Notes under the pieces: model-generated | The model's input: the letters and a program-made list of their open reading frames with translations, nothing else | The model's database searches: none | Told to the model about the DNA's origin: nothing | Shown here: positions 13,491 through 23,487 of the stretch, in pieces | Numbering within the stretch: the first letter of the stretch is position 1 | How the letters are laid out: the number at the start of each line of letters is the position of its first letter | Position numbers and translations under genes: made by a program | NCBI GenBank assembly: GCA_023512835.1 | Contig: CM042088.1 | Coordinates: forward strand, 45,462,771 to 45,526,770 | DNA from: Taxillus chinensis | Lineage: Eukaryota; Streptophyta; Magnoliopsida; Santalales; Loranthaceae | Length of the DNA stretch: 64,000 nucleotides | Direction of reading: 5' to 3'

Positions 13491-13594
13491 TTTAAAAAAG
13501 AAAAAGAAAAAGAAAAAAACTGGAGGATAGAGCGGCGGCATTTCGAAACCCTAGAAATCGGGGTCTTTGCGGATGCTGCGTCGTGCCTATAAAA
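13491..13594 (+). promoter_or_regulatory. Promoter of the snoRNA unit: Site II, telo-box, TATA box
   Basis: In order: AGCCCA near 13490-13495, a Site II element (TGGGCT) on the other strand; the telo-box AAACCCTAG at 13546-13554; and TATAAAA at 13588-13594. In plants this combination is characteristic of genes for the translation machinery, including snoRNA clusters. The box-C elements of the first snoRNA begin about 140 bp downstream. The start of transcription, probably near 13620, is inferred. Confidence 0.6.
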
Positions 13595-13728
13595 CCTCCT
13601 TTTTGTTCGCCCTTTGCATTCCCGACTTTAGGGTTGTCCATCCTCTTCTAATTCTCGTTTTTTGTTTTTTGTTCTTTGTTTTTGTTATGAACATCTGATC
13701 TTGGTACGTTTCTTTTCGGACAAAGAGA

Positions 13729-13821
13729 AGCTGTGACGAAACAATTATTGTGTACCAGAGAGGTCTCCTCTTTGGGGATCTCGGTGACGGTCAACACATC
13801 CCTCTAAGAAGTTCTGAGCTC
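13729..13821 (+). ncRNA. C/D box snoRNA, U61-like (18S rRNA guide)
   Basis: Box C variant GTGACGA (13733-13739) and box D CTGA (13814-13817), with AGCT flanking both ends as a possible short terminal stem. Upstream of box D, TCCCTCTAAGAAG is complementary to the conserved 18S segment CTTCTTAGAGGGA. Under the D+5 rule the modified base is the second U of that segment, corresponding to the site of human SNORD61. A second C'-like GGTGACGG lies internally. Confidence 0.6.
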
Positions 13822-13917
13822 ACTATTTATTCATTTATTTAGTTTTTTTGAAATTTTCATATATATATATATATATATATATGATTCTTCTGATTTTGTA
13901 TGTTGTTTTGATTCGTA

Positions 13918-14010
13918 GAAATTGATGTCTTGTTGAGGCATGTGGGCTTTAGATCTTAAAGTTTAGGATGAGGTGACGAAGAACTATGTCTGTTAATCCC
14001 CTGAAATTAT
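13918..14010 (+). ncRNA. C/D box snoRNA candidate A1 (18S guide)
   Basis: Box D CTGA (14001-14004) is preceded by TCTGTTAATCC, which pairs (one G-U) with the 18S segment GGATTGACAGA. The C' box is GTGACGA (13973-13979). The upstream box C (TTGATGT near 13922) is imperfect, so the 5' end is uncertain. It shares guide and C'-D spacing with candidate A2 about 630 bp downstream. Confidence 0.45.
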
Positions 14011-14144
14011 TAAATTTTGTAGCTAATATTAAATTTCCATCTTAGCCCAACACTTCCTTCCTTGTGTTGGAGATTTACATGTTTCTTCGAATCATGGTTT
14101 TTTTGTTTCGCAAGTTATGCTATTAGGGTAGCTTTTATTGAATC

Positions 14145-14274
14145 AGGATCCTTAAGAATTATCGTACTTTTTATAGTCCGTAGTTTTGATGTTTTTGGTA
14201 TGCAGTTTTTCTTTTAAAACATTAAAATTATGCAGCTTTAGTTGACTATAACGTACAGTAATCATTGAGGATCC
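14145..14274 (+). repeat. Imperfect inverted repeat (hairpin) within the snoRNA unit
   Basis: The left arm 14146-14178 begins GGATCCTTAA and ends TATAGTC. The right arm 14243-14274 begins GACTATAACGTAC and ends GAGGATCC. Over about 31 paired positions there are five mismatches, two of them G-U pairs, plus a 2-nt bulge. The loop is about 65 nt. It lies between snoRNA candidates A1 and B1 and would fold in the same transcript. Confidence 0.6.
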
Positions 14275-14304
14275 GAACTTGCTTTTATTGGGTTTTGGGT
14301 TTTT

Positions 14305-14386
14305 GGCAATTGATGAATATCAAAATAACTAATGGGTAATTTGCGTCTGATTACAATTGATGCTATCACCTTGGAGAACTGATGCC
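14305..14386 (+). ncRNA. C/D box snoRNA B1, double guide
   Basis: A 4-bp terminal stem GGCA/TGCC encloses box C TGATGA (14311-14316), D' CTGA (14347-14350), a C'-like TTGATGC and box D CTGA (14379-14382). The D' guide GGGTAATTTGCG is complementary to the 18S segment CGCAAATTACCC. The D guide TCACCTTGGAGA is complementary to the 25S segment TCTCCAAGGTGA. Architecture and length (about 82 nt) are typical. rRNA matches are recalled, not searched. Confidence 0.65.
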
Positions 14387-14577
14387 CTGCCCTTTGGCCC
14401 GTTTAGTATGTTTCATTCCTTGTTGGTTTTTTTAATAATAAAAACCATATGTCTCACTTATTCCATTTATTTGATGCGTACACCTGTTGAGAAACAAACA
14501 TGCACCACAGGGCTTTCCTCTCTGAGGGTGTATCTGTATGTGATTTTTGTTTTTTGAATGTTTGCATGACATGTGAG

Positions 14578-14648
14578 TCGTTGTGATGAAGAAGTGTAAT
14601 TTGAAGTGATGATAGAATTCATTGTCTGTCAATCCACTGAAACTAACA
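14578..14648 (+). ncRNA. C/D box snoRNA candidate A2 (18S guide)
   Basis: Box C GTGATGA (14583-14589), C' GTGATGA (14606-14612) and box D CTGA (14637-14640). The guide TCTGTCAATCC is a perfect complement of the 18S segment GGATTGACAGA and targets its first U by the D+5 rule. It is a diverged copy of candidate A1. The RNA would be short and its terminal stem is weak (GTT/AAC). Confidence 0.5.
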
Positions 14649-14776
14649 TTCCTGATGTTAATATGAAATCCCAACGGGTTCTGATCAGTTACCTTTCTAT
14701 CTCAACGTACTTGCGTTCTATTGTCTTTCGTTTTCATGTTAAAAAACAAATTGCATTTTTTTTTATCATATGGTTT

Positions 14777-14861
14777 GGGCAGGTGATGAATCTCTTCGTT
14801 TGAGTTATTTCTGACTGAAGCATTTCATTGATGGTTCTTTCACCTTGGAGAGCTGATGCCC
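14777..14861 (+). ncRNA. C/D box snoRNA B2, paralogue of B1
   Basis: A 5-bp terminal stem GGGCA/TGCCC encloses box C GTGATGA (14783-14789), a D' region TCTGACTGA, a C'-like TTGATGG and box D CTGA (14853-14856). The D guide TCACCTTGGAGAG is the same as in B1 (25S target CTCTCCAAGGTGA). The D' guide differs from that of B1, so the two copies probably share one target and differ in the other. Confidence 0.65.
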
Positions 14862-14880
14862 TTGTGTTGTGGTTTGTTTT

Positions 14881-17800
14881 TGTATAAATTGAGGAATCTA
14901 ACTAATCAGGAAAACAGATGGGCAGTCTGCTTCTGGTTATCTTGGATGTAAATTCGTTTGCTATTGTCATACTGATGATCACAAGTAAAGTTGATCTCAA
15001 TGATGTTACACTTCCATCTTTTGTATTTATTTAATTCAACACTTGAATCGTTTAACTCGTCCATCCAAATAGAATCCATGATGGCGTTTTATCCTTTGCC
15101 TACCCAAAGATGTACAAATCTAAGTAGTTCACATCCAAATACATCATTTGTCTACTTGATCTGCCTTTTGAAATCGTCCAAACGTGCTATCTCAAAATGG
15201 GAAGTGAAATTTTCAAATGGATTTTTTAGTGATTTGTGGGGTTGTCGATTTGAAATCTTGATTTTAATATGACCTCACTTATAATTTCTAGATTTAGCCT
15301 ACATCCAATAGTATCAAGATCTACTTTACTGTTTATAGTCTCATCATTGAGACACCTGTACATAATTTCTCAAGCTACCTTTTTAAGGCGCAAACGGGCA
15401 GTCGGGGAAGCAATATGCATGATTGTTTTTAACTGATACCCTGAAAATGAAAGGAATAAAACGGTCATTATCCATATAAAGGGCTTATGTTAGAACAGAG
15501 AGAATTTAAAATTTTCATTGTGGTTTGGGGTTGCTTTACTGAAGATGGACTGTTAGTCACAGTTGCCACTAGGATGTGTAAGATAGTTAAGATCATCTGA
15601 GAGAGGGTTACTGTATAAATTAGTCGCTTCATTAAGGAGTCCGAAAAATAATTTTATAACATGAATTGTGTAAATAAATGGCTGACAGAAATCAAATTGA
15701 GGGAAGTCCGGAATGAAAAAAACATTATGCAATGCTAAATTAGAAAAGAGGTTAACCGTGACAGTGAATGGTAGTGGATTATTTTCCATTGGATACTTGA
15801 ACATTAAGAGGGTATATGGAAAGAGAAGGAAACAAAAATTATTACAAATATGAATTAGTGTCATTAGAATCTAATGGCATGCAAGGGATTGAAAATTGAC
15901 CCATTCTATTCTTGTTTATTAAAATTTTCTTGCAAAAGTGAATCTTTTTTATTTTTTTCACTTTTATTTTTTTATTTATTTGTTTTTCTCTGCCTGCCCC
16001 ACTCATCTCCCTGGAAATCGCAAGAGAAAGAGATAGCAAAATTTATTTAATAAAAAAAAATTTAATAAATTTTAATTAAGGTAATAAAAAATTTATTCTG
16101 TTTTCTACATTAATTTTATTTCTTTAATAATTTTATTTCTCCCACATACCAAATGAAATATAAGAGGTGAGTGATAGATAAATCACTTATGACTGAGTTA
16201 TCTTGTGTTGAGAAAGTATTGGAGAAGTGCTTGGGATCCATGTCGATAGGTGGAAAATATTGTTTTGGTGACTCAAACACGGTTGGAGTAGGCATCATAG
16301 TATCGTCGTATGTCGGGTTATAATATTTTTGGGCTGCTGAAAGGGTCGGGCTCGTTACATGGATATGAATAGCATTTGCAGATGAAGACGATGGTTTTTT
16401 TTTTTCTCGCTGTGGCTATGTGTGTATATAAGAAAGTTGCAATAAACTAGCTGGGTCTTTGGCGAGGATGACTGGGTGGTGACTGTGAGAAGAAGGGCGA
16501 CCAGATTCTGATTGGTTGATGCGGGAAGAGTTGGGATGTGATGTGGAGCCACGCTGAGACCCGCCATTGTGTGGCCCTGATTTCAAGCGTTTGGTCACCA
16601 TAACACTAGCCTAGGAATAACAAAAAAGGTGTTACTGTGTTGGCGTTCATCTTGAAAGATAAGTGTATAGGCATTATTGAGTGGGCATTAATGAATTTTG
16701 CATGAAATCTTGGTCCAATACAACAGAGAATGAATCATTAAAGCTGAGGAGAAATTGGATGTCTTTAATTAAAATTATTATTTTTCATCATACCAAGTAA
16801 TATTTTCAGAGTAATATTAAAATTATTATTTTTCATCATAGAGATTTTAAAATTTTGTGATCTATTATAAGTAAATTCTCTATCAAGGCATTTTAAGGCA
16901 TCTTTCTCGGCCCCTAACATTCACTAGCACTATAGAGAAATCCTGATTGAGCCTGGATCAACTAATGGGTCTGAGGACACACTACATCAATCAACCAAAA
17001 TACAGGAATGTCATTGCAATGGCTCATGATCCATCTACAAAGCTTAGATTTTGCCTTCAATGCAGTTATTGTGCAACTAGTCCATCGATCATAATTGTCA
17101 TGGTTTCATTTTTGAGATATCAGAATAGTTTTAGAATTATCACTAGGTGGTAGATGATATATATGGGCTGTTTATATCAATTGTGGAGTTAAGTGAGGGC
17201 ACGAGATTTTTTGAAGACTCTCAGTGGTTGCCTTGTTCACCAACGTTAAACAAGAGATGTACGAAATTAGAGATGTATAAGTGCTAGAGTTTTATATAAC
17301 AAAAGAAATATGATTGAAATTAATGTGACTTTGATAGATTTTATTGACAATAATGAAATAAAGAGGAAATCAAAATAATTGGAATATTAGAATAATGATG
17401 ATGCGGCTGTAACTTAATTAGGATTGATATGATGGTAATGGTTGTCATGTTCGGCCAATGGCACATGCAAAAAGTCAAAAAAGTTATTAATGTTTGATAT
17501 CACAATATATAAATAACGTAAAAAGATTTTTTTTTTTTTTTATGTGAGGAATGTTGATGCTGTAAATTACCAATGTGAGAATACGAATAATATATATATA
17601 AGCGTACGTATATTCTTAAAGTATGAACGATAATGTTGAGTCAAGATTTCCACTCCTTATTTTTATGGATCACCACATATAAAATTTGATCAAGAGGAAA
17701 GAAAATATTGGATCCCTTATTTTTGTAGGTTCCTATGCTGGGTTGCTTCGAATGAGAAAGTATTTACGTTTTCTCACTGGATTACTCGTTTTTGCGTTAT

Positions 17801-18620
17801 TTGAAAGTGATGCAAGTGGGGATCGGATATACATGTAGCAGGGATCCAAAATTTTATGATATTTTTGAATTTAAACTGTTGAAGCTGTACACAAGGTGAG
17901 TTTCATTTAATGGGTTAATTATATTATAGTATTACAAAACATAGAAATTTACTAAAAACATATGGATTGATCCAATCAATTTTGGGTGATTTAAATTGGG
18001 GTAATAGGAATCATATACACACTTAGCTATTTTACTTTATCCACAGCCACACTCATATTCTCCCCCTCTCCCCCACACACGTATATAATAATTTATATTA
18101 TTCTTAATGTGTGCACTGCACTGCACTGCACGATTAATTAGAACCTTTAGATCTTACATCTATCTAACGATTAAGATTTAAGTTTTATTTACTTATATAT
18201 AACAGTCCACCATTACAAAGGTCAAATTAAATTAGAACCGTTTGATATAAATTGAACAGACTTATATTAATCCCGTGCCTATCATTAATATATTTATATT
18301 TTATCATAATTATGTCTGATGAATAGAAAAGTAAGACAATATATGCAATGCCGTCAAAGCCATTCAATCATGATTTAAGTGTTTATCATGATTCAATGCT
18401 ATCCTTATATATATATGAATATTTTTTGTTTACCATATGAAGTAATCGAATTGATAGCATTGAGCGCTCAATGCTATCCTTGTATATATGAGCGCTCAAT
18501 TACACCTCTCAATTATTAATTTGCAAAAAATAAAATATCATCATTTAGGGTACATAGGGTTCATATGTGAGCATCCGACTAGTAATCCAATTAACTCCTC
18601 GGTACAAATTAAATCAAATC
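14881..18620. other. Intergenic DNA, no supported gene
   Basis: No convincing coding region. Frames on the minus strand at 15553-16601 have no family resemblance. A 25-bp AT-rich direct repeat occurs near 16770 and 16826. At 18117-18131 TGCAC is repeated in tandem. The palindrome GAGCGCTC occurs twice near 18462 and 18490, upstream of the first ERF gene. Confidence 0.5.
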
Positions 18621-18624
18621 AGGA

Positions 18625-18634
18625 TGTGTGTGTG

Positions 18635-18697
<63 letters not shown>
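18625..18697. repeat. Compound microsatellite (GT)n(TA)n(GA)n
   Basis: Consecutive GT, TA and GA dinucleotide runs lie about 320 bp upstream of the first ERF start codon. The GA run is the longest. Confidence 0.9.
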
Positions 18698-18700
<3 letters not shown>

Positions 18701-19017
18701 GGTTGTAAGTAATAATTGGCAGGAGGAGGGCGGTTTTACTGTGGTGGTGACGTAGTATATATGTTTTAAACCGCGGCATTTTGCAGCAGAAACGCAGTCC
18801 AACCGGGATGTCCAACAACAACCAAACTGGGTTACACCCCAACGCCCTCCTCCACCGCACTTCCATCACAGACTAATTAAACCAACTGGTTTGCACTCCC
18901 GCCCCCTTCCGTCCCCTCTCGTTTTGCCCATATCTATTCCCAATCCGATCCCCATAAATATGGATAATCGTCCCTCACCCTCACCCTCCACTTCTTCTTC
19001 TCCCAACGGTCTTCGCA

Positions 19018-19644
19018 ATGTACTCCCACCACCCCGATGACGACGACGACGCCCACGACCACTCTCCTCCCCAAAACCTCCTCAACATTAACGACGGCAG
19101 TGCCTCTTCCTCGGAGGCTGCTGGTCGTGGCGGCGGCGGTCACCGGAATTTCAGGGGAGTGAGACGCAAGAGCGGGAAATGGGTGTCGGAGATCCGGGAG
19201 CCCAAGAAGCCCACCCGAATCTGGCTGGGCACCTTCCCCACCCCGGAGATGGCCGCCGTCGCCCACGACGTGGCGGCGCTGGCCCTCAAGGGCGGAGAGG
19301 CGGAGCTCAACTTCCCCAACTCTGCCTCCTCCTACCCGGTTCCGGCCACCTTGTCCCCCCGGGACATCCAAATGGCGGCTGGTAAGGCCGCCGCAGCCGT
19401 CGGCGCCGCCGTGGATGCCCTCAGCAGTGCCAGGAGCAGAAATAAGCCGACAGCGTCGTCCGACAAAAGATATGATCTCTTCTTCGACGAGGATATGATA
19501 TTTGATATGCCGGCTGTGCTGGCCAACATGGCGGAGGGTATGCTCCTCAGCCCTCCTCCCTTGGATGTCGCCGCTGATTCCGATGACCCCAACACTGCCA
19601 CTGCTGCTGGAGATCATCAGGATCTTTGGAACAGTACCACATAA
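19018..19644 (+). CDS. DREB-type AP2/ERF transcription factor, HARDY/ERF024-like
   Basis: An intronless frame of 208 residues encoding a nuclear DNA-binding regulator of the DREB subfamily (A-4 group), expected to bind DRE/CRT (GCCGAC) or GCC-type elements. The AP2 domain is about residues 44-101, with [18 protein letters not shown], the WLGTF core, [15 protein letters not shown] and LNFPNS. Downstream, SPRDIQMAA and, near residues 158-182, [19 protein letters not shown] followed by LLSPP recall the acidic tail of Arabidopsis HRD (At2g36450). The N-terminus has an Asp/His-rich stretch. A TATA-like CATAAATATGG lies about 65 bp before the ATG. Codons are GC-rich, unlike the AT-rich surroundings, as in many intronless plant ERF genes. 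Its position beside TRM, DUF662 and SBE2 genes supports HRD orthology, but the exact orthologue is inferred. Confidence 0.9.
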   Translation: MYSHHPDDDDDAHDHSPPQNLLNINDGSASSSEAAGRGGGGHRNFRGVRRKSGKWVSEIREPKKPTRIWLGTFPTPEMAAVAHDVAALALKGGEAELNFPNSASSYPVPATLSPRDIQMAAGKAAAAVGAAVDALSSARSRNKPTASSDKRYDLFFDEDMIFDMPAVLANMAEGMLLSPPPLDVAADSDDPNTATAAGDHQDLWNSTT

Positions 19645-20330
19645 GTCCCGGCCGGCCACTTCATATAATAATCTACAACTATATTTTAATTACTTATATG
19701 AATTAATAACGCATATCGGCATATATATGTATATATAAAATAATAGTGTGCGGATACATATATATAAATAAGTATGTATACGTAATGCTTGTCTATATAT
19801 GTGTGCGCGTATGTATGGCTCTACACTTTTATGCATATGTTGAAGGATTTGAATGAGCTGCTGGGCTGCCGCTATTGGATTTGTACAGGGTTTTTAAAAG
19901 GTGATATATAATATGTATGCTGCAATTTTAATACTAATGGGAATTAAAGTATGTCATGCTCTTGCAACTATACCTTTATTATTATTATTATATGTTATTA
20001 ATATAATATATGCGAAGTCGGCCTCGATTTTAGTACGGCCGTCTATTTGATGTTCAGGGAACAAACCAAGGGGACATTCATAATTAGCCGGAGTTGGGAA
20101 GTTTTAGTGGTCAAAAAAATCATTAAGGCGTTGACGAATTTTATTCCACATCTATTGTTGACCAAATAAATTAACTTTTATTATTAGAGCAATTTATTTA
20201 TTATATAAAAATTTCATTAGTTTTCTATTTATTTATATAATATTTAATTGAGCTTTTGAGTGTATATATATATATATATTACCTCATTCTTATTTAACGA
20301 AAAGACAAACCATTATCTATCCATCTCTAT
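19645..20330. other. 3' flank of the first ERF gene and intergenic DNA
   Basis: AT-rich sequence with TA repeats; no gene seen. The 3' UTR probably occupies the first few hundred bases. Confidence 0.5.
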
Positions 20331-20331
20331 A

Positions 20332-21431
20332 TGATATTAGAGCAATTACGTTTTCATCATATTTTTTTTTTCATGAATCCTATGCAACTTTTCATGGTAG
20401 TACTCAAAATATTTAATGCCTAATCAATTCTCTTATTACCATCAACATTACAACAAATCACATGGAGCCTTTAACTCAAAAATTTAGGGCAAGAATATGA
20501 TTTATTTGACTTCCTTGATGGTTCTTATCTTTGCCCTTCACCAACCATTACTGTTAATGACAACTTTTCTCCAAATCCAATCCACATAACAGGGAAGCAT
20601 CAAGATCAACTTATCTTTAATGTTATCCTTGGTATAGTATCTCTATCATTCCATCCTCTTCTCTCCCATAGCATGACATCTCAAGAGGCTCGGGTTACCT
20701 TGGGTAACATTTATGCTAAACCATTCTGTGGTCATATTAAACAAATCAAGGACTAATTGAAGAAGAGTGTGATGAGTTTCAAGACTTTTTCTAAATATAT
20801 GAAACGTGTTAAAGAATATGGCTGATGACTTTACTCTTTTTGGAAAATGCATCGAATAAGAAGATTTTACTAATCATATTCTTAATGGCCTTGATGAAGA
20901 ATACAAATGAATTGTTGATGCGATTCATAGTCATGAAATGTCAATCTACAACAAATCTTGTTAGTCAAAGTAATACTATACACCTCATATACTTCATCAA
21001 CAATCCTCCTATCGTCTTCACTTCTTGCTTCCCTATGGCAACTACATACCCATGTTTCATCTCTTGAGAATACCGACACCCCATCATGGTTGCTTGATAG
21101 TGCTACATTGCACCACATTACCATGAATTTGAATAACCTTATGCTTCATACTCCTAATGAAAAGTCCGACGATGTTATGATTGGTAATAGTGCGAGTCTT
21201 CATATTACCTATGTTGGTTTTACTTTCTTTCTTACTCTTATTAACACCTTTAATTTAAATAATATCCTTTGCATTCCTAGCATGAAAAAGAACATTATTT
21301 ATACCTATCAATTTTACAATTATAATCACGTTTCTATTAAATTCCTATCCATTGTCTTCATTGTTAAGGATCTAAGCACAAGGACAAATCTAATGTCTAT
21401 TGTTGTTATTCAAATTTACTTTGTAATATGA
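20332..21431 (+). mobile_element. Ty1-copia retrotransposon relic: PBS, gag, protease
   Basis: It begins with TGATATTAGAGC, a decayed tRNA-Met primer-binding site. It then runs through gag in shifting frames: YDLFDFLDGS, a histidine-tryptophan-like KHQDQLIFNVILG, TSQEARVTLGNIYAKP and GHIKQIKD, with several stops. It ends in a pepsin-like protease stretch (open frame 20958-21431) with LLDSATLHHIT, DDVMIG and LNNILCIPSMKKN. The catalytic Asp-Ser-Gly reads Asp-Ser-Ala. Integrase, reverse transcriptase and a right LTR are absent. This is a broken fragment between the two ERF genes. Confidence 0.75.
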
Positions 21432-22116
21432 ACATGCATCACAGTTAGTATGAGTACATATCCCGATCCGAACACCCTTTGAATAGCTACTTTTGATCTA
21501 AAGGGCTCCCAATTTATGCATCTTTTAAATATGAATACTTCTTTTTTATTCAATCATCAATGTTAATTAAGTAAGCTCTTTCTTGAATATGTAATAAGAA
21601 TCTGGGCTGCTCTCTATTGCAAACAATATTAATCATTATTTGGGCAACTTTTGAATTTGTATATCTCATTATGATACAAGCAATATTTTCACCCATATCT
21701 TAACAATCCCTTTAGTACCTATCAATATGGTTTGTTTGCTTTCTGATTCAGGCAGTCATCCAAATGCTAATCCAATCACAAGCAATACAAACACATTTCT
21801 TTAAGTTATTTTAATAAATGATTCTTGACTAACTCTTGACTTTTCTTGACATCCAATGATTTGGTGTTAACATTTGTTGACTTATGTCAATGTACTTTTA
21901 AAATTGACTTTTATTTGATGTAGTTAACTTTTCAACTATGCCTTTAATGTGCAAATCAACGGTTTCTTCTGTACCAGGTTGAATTAATATTGTAATGTTC
22001 ATCGCCCGTTTGTCGACCTTCAGTAGGAGCCCTCAGAAACTGAATCAAGGACGATGCTCCCTGGACCATAGCCACAATGCACCAGTGGGCCGCACTCCTA
22101 TAATATCAATATAATA

Positions 22117-22139
22117 ACTCTCGATAAAGGATATCTCGG
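22117..22139 (+). pseudogene. Possible relic of the 5.8S rRNA gene 5' end
   Basis: A 23-nt segment beginning ACTCTCG and ending GGATATCTCGG agrees at 20 of 23 positions with the conserved start of plant 5.8S rRNA (recalled). Resemblance fades after about 22145. The preceding GC-richer 150 bp could be decayed ITS1. Too short and diverged to be functional. Confidence 0.3.
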
Positions 22140-23487
22140 TTATTGTGTTGGCGACACATCATTTATATTTTTATCCTATCAACTTTTAATGGTAGGATAA
22201 TAACTTACTATAGTTTTGACAAGCAACGAAGAATTAGGATTTAATATTCAATGCAATTTTTTTTTAACAAATATTCACGTTAAATCAAATCAAGTATCCA
22301 ACAATATATATTGAATATAATGTACTTCGTGCTTTACATTTTATCATATTACTAACAAAATCCCTTTTGTAACGTATTAAGGTGTTTTTGAAAAAACAAA
22401 TACATAAATCAAGTGTAATCGCGTGTTGTTTCCTTGAGTTTTTGTTTATTGTTTATTTCTTTTACTGATATGTACTTTTAGTAAAAAAAAATAATTTGAA
22501 ATTTTTTGAGTGTGTGAAATAAATTTGTAATATTAACTTTTAATTTCCGTCCAATAAGTTGGTGAGTCTAAAATACAAGATACGATTCGTATTTCGTAGT
22601 ATTGACATTGAATATTTTTAATTTAAATTATTATATATTTTTTAACGATTTAATATTAAATTGTTATTTAACTATAATTTTTAATACAGTAACACAATAA
22701 CATATTGCAACGGTTATTATAATAAAAATATAGTCAAAATGAAAGTTAATCATAGCCTAATGAAAACATATCCGGGACTTCAAATTAGAAATATTACACG
22801 GGTAGAGATCCTAGTATGCTGAACCCACGCCAAGTCTGGCCGGCCCATGTCCCTACGTATGTGTTGCTGCGTGTTCATAAAGAAAAAGCACCGCAAAGGG
22901 GAAACTAAATAAATAAATAAAAACGGAGCCAATTGAAATATCACTGCACCAACCAAATATGTGCGGCCACGGAAGCTTAAAGCAATGGTTTGCCTCCGTA
23001 CGCGTGGATATATATGATTGGCTCTGAAGACAGTGAACATTAGGTATAAAGCAATGGTTTAAACACCACGGAAGCTTAATTATTTCCTTTATGAGTGTTC
23101 TTAATATTCTTTATTGAATGTGCTTAATCATACCTTGACTCGAGTGCTTCAATTATTCGTCCCCACGAAAAACAAACAAATAAATGTGTTTTCACAAATC
23201 TCGTTTATTACATAGAAAAATATTAATATATCGATCAAAATACTAACCTTAATCAAGGCTAGATTACTTGATGAAACTACAAAGTCCTCGTAAGATACAT
23301 AATCCTGAGACCAACACAATTAATGCTCCTGCCTCCTGTGTGTCGTCCTTGTCGCATTTTGCTCCTGCAACTGCAAGCAGACCCAAAGCCCATGTTCTAC
23401 CTGGGCCCGTTCCCAACATGGACAAGTAAGGAGTAACCCATGGATCCAAGAATCGAAGCCCATAGAAAACCCACAGGCAGTCACGGG
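22140..23487. other. Intergenic DNA between the convergent ERF genes
   Basis: No gene recognised. The last few hundred bases probably contain the 3' UTR of the minus-strand ERF gene. Confidence 0.5.

Larger units (their letters stand above)
13600..14880 (+). ncRNA. Polycistronic C/D box snoRNA transcription unit
   Basis: The plus strand carries five candidate C/D box snoRNAs in one orientation downstream of a Site II/telo-box/TATA promoter, without a credible protein-coding frame. The order is a U61-like RNA, A1, B1, A2, B2. A1/A2 share one guide and B1/B2 share another, so an A-B pair appears to have been duplicated. Plant snoRNAs are commonly processed from such non-intronic polycistronic transcripts. 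Guides were matched to rRNA from memory, not by search. The 3' end of the unit is unknown. Confidence 0.6.

Noticed and set aside
15553..15864. 103-residue minus-strand frame
   Set aside because: Hydrophobic AT-driven composition; no family resemblance.
16355..16601. Overlapping minus-strand frames that look partly coding
   Set aside because: Two overlapping frames compete, no domain is recognised, and no adjoining exons could be joined.
18934..19659. 241-residue minus-strand open frame over the first ERF gene
   Set aside because: Antisense shadow of a GC-rich coding sequence; the plus-strand frame has a complete AP2 domain.
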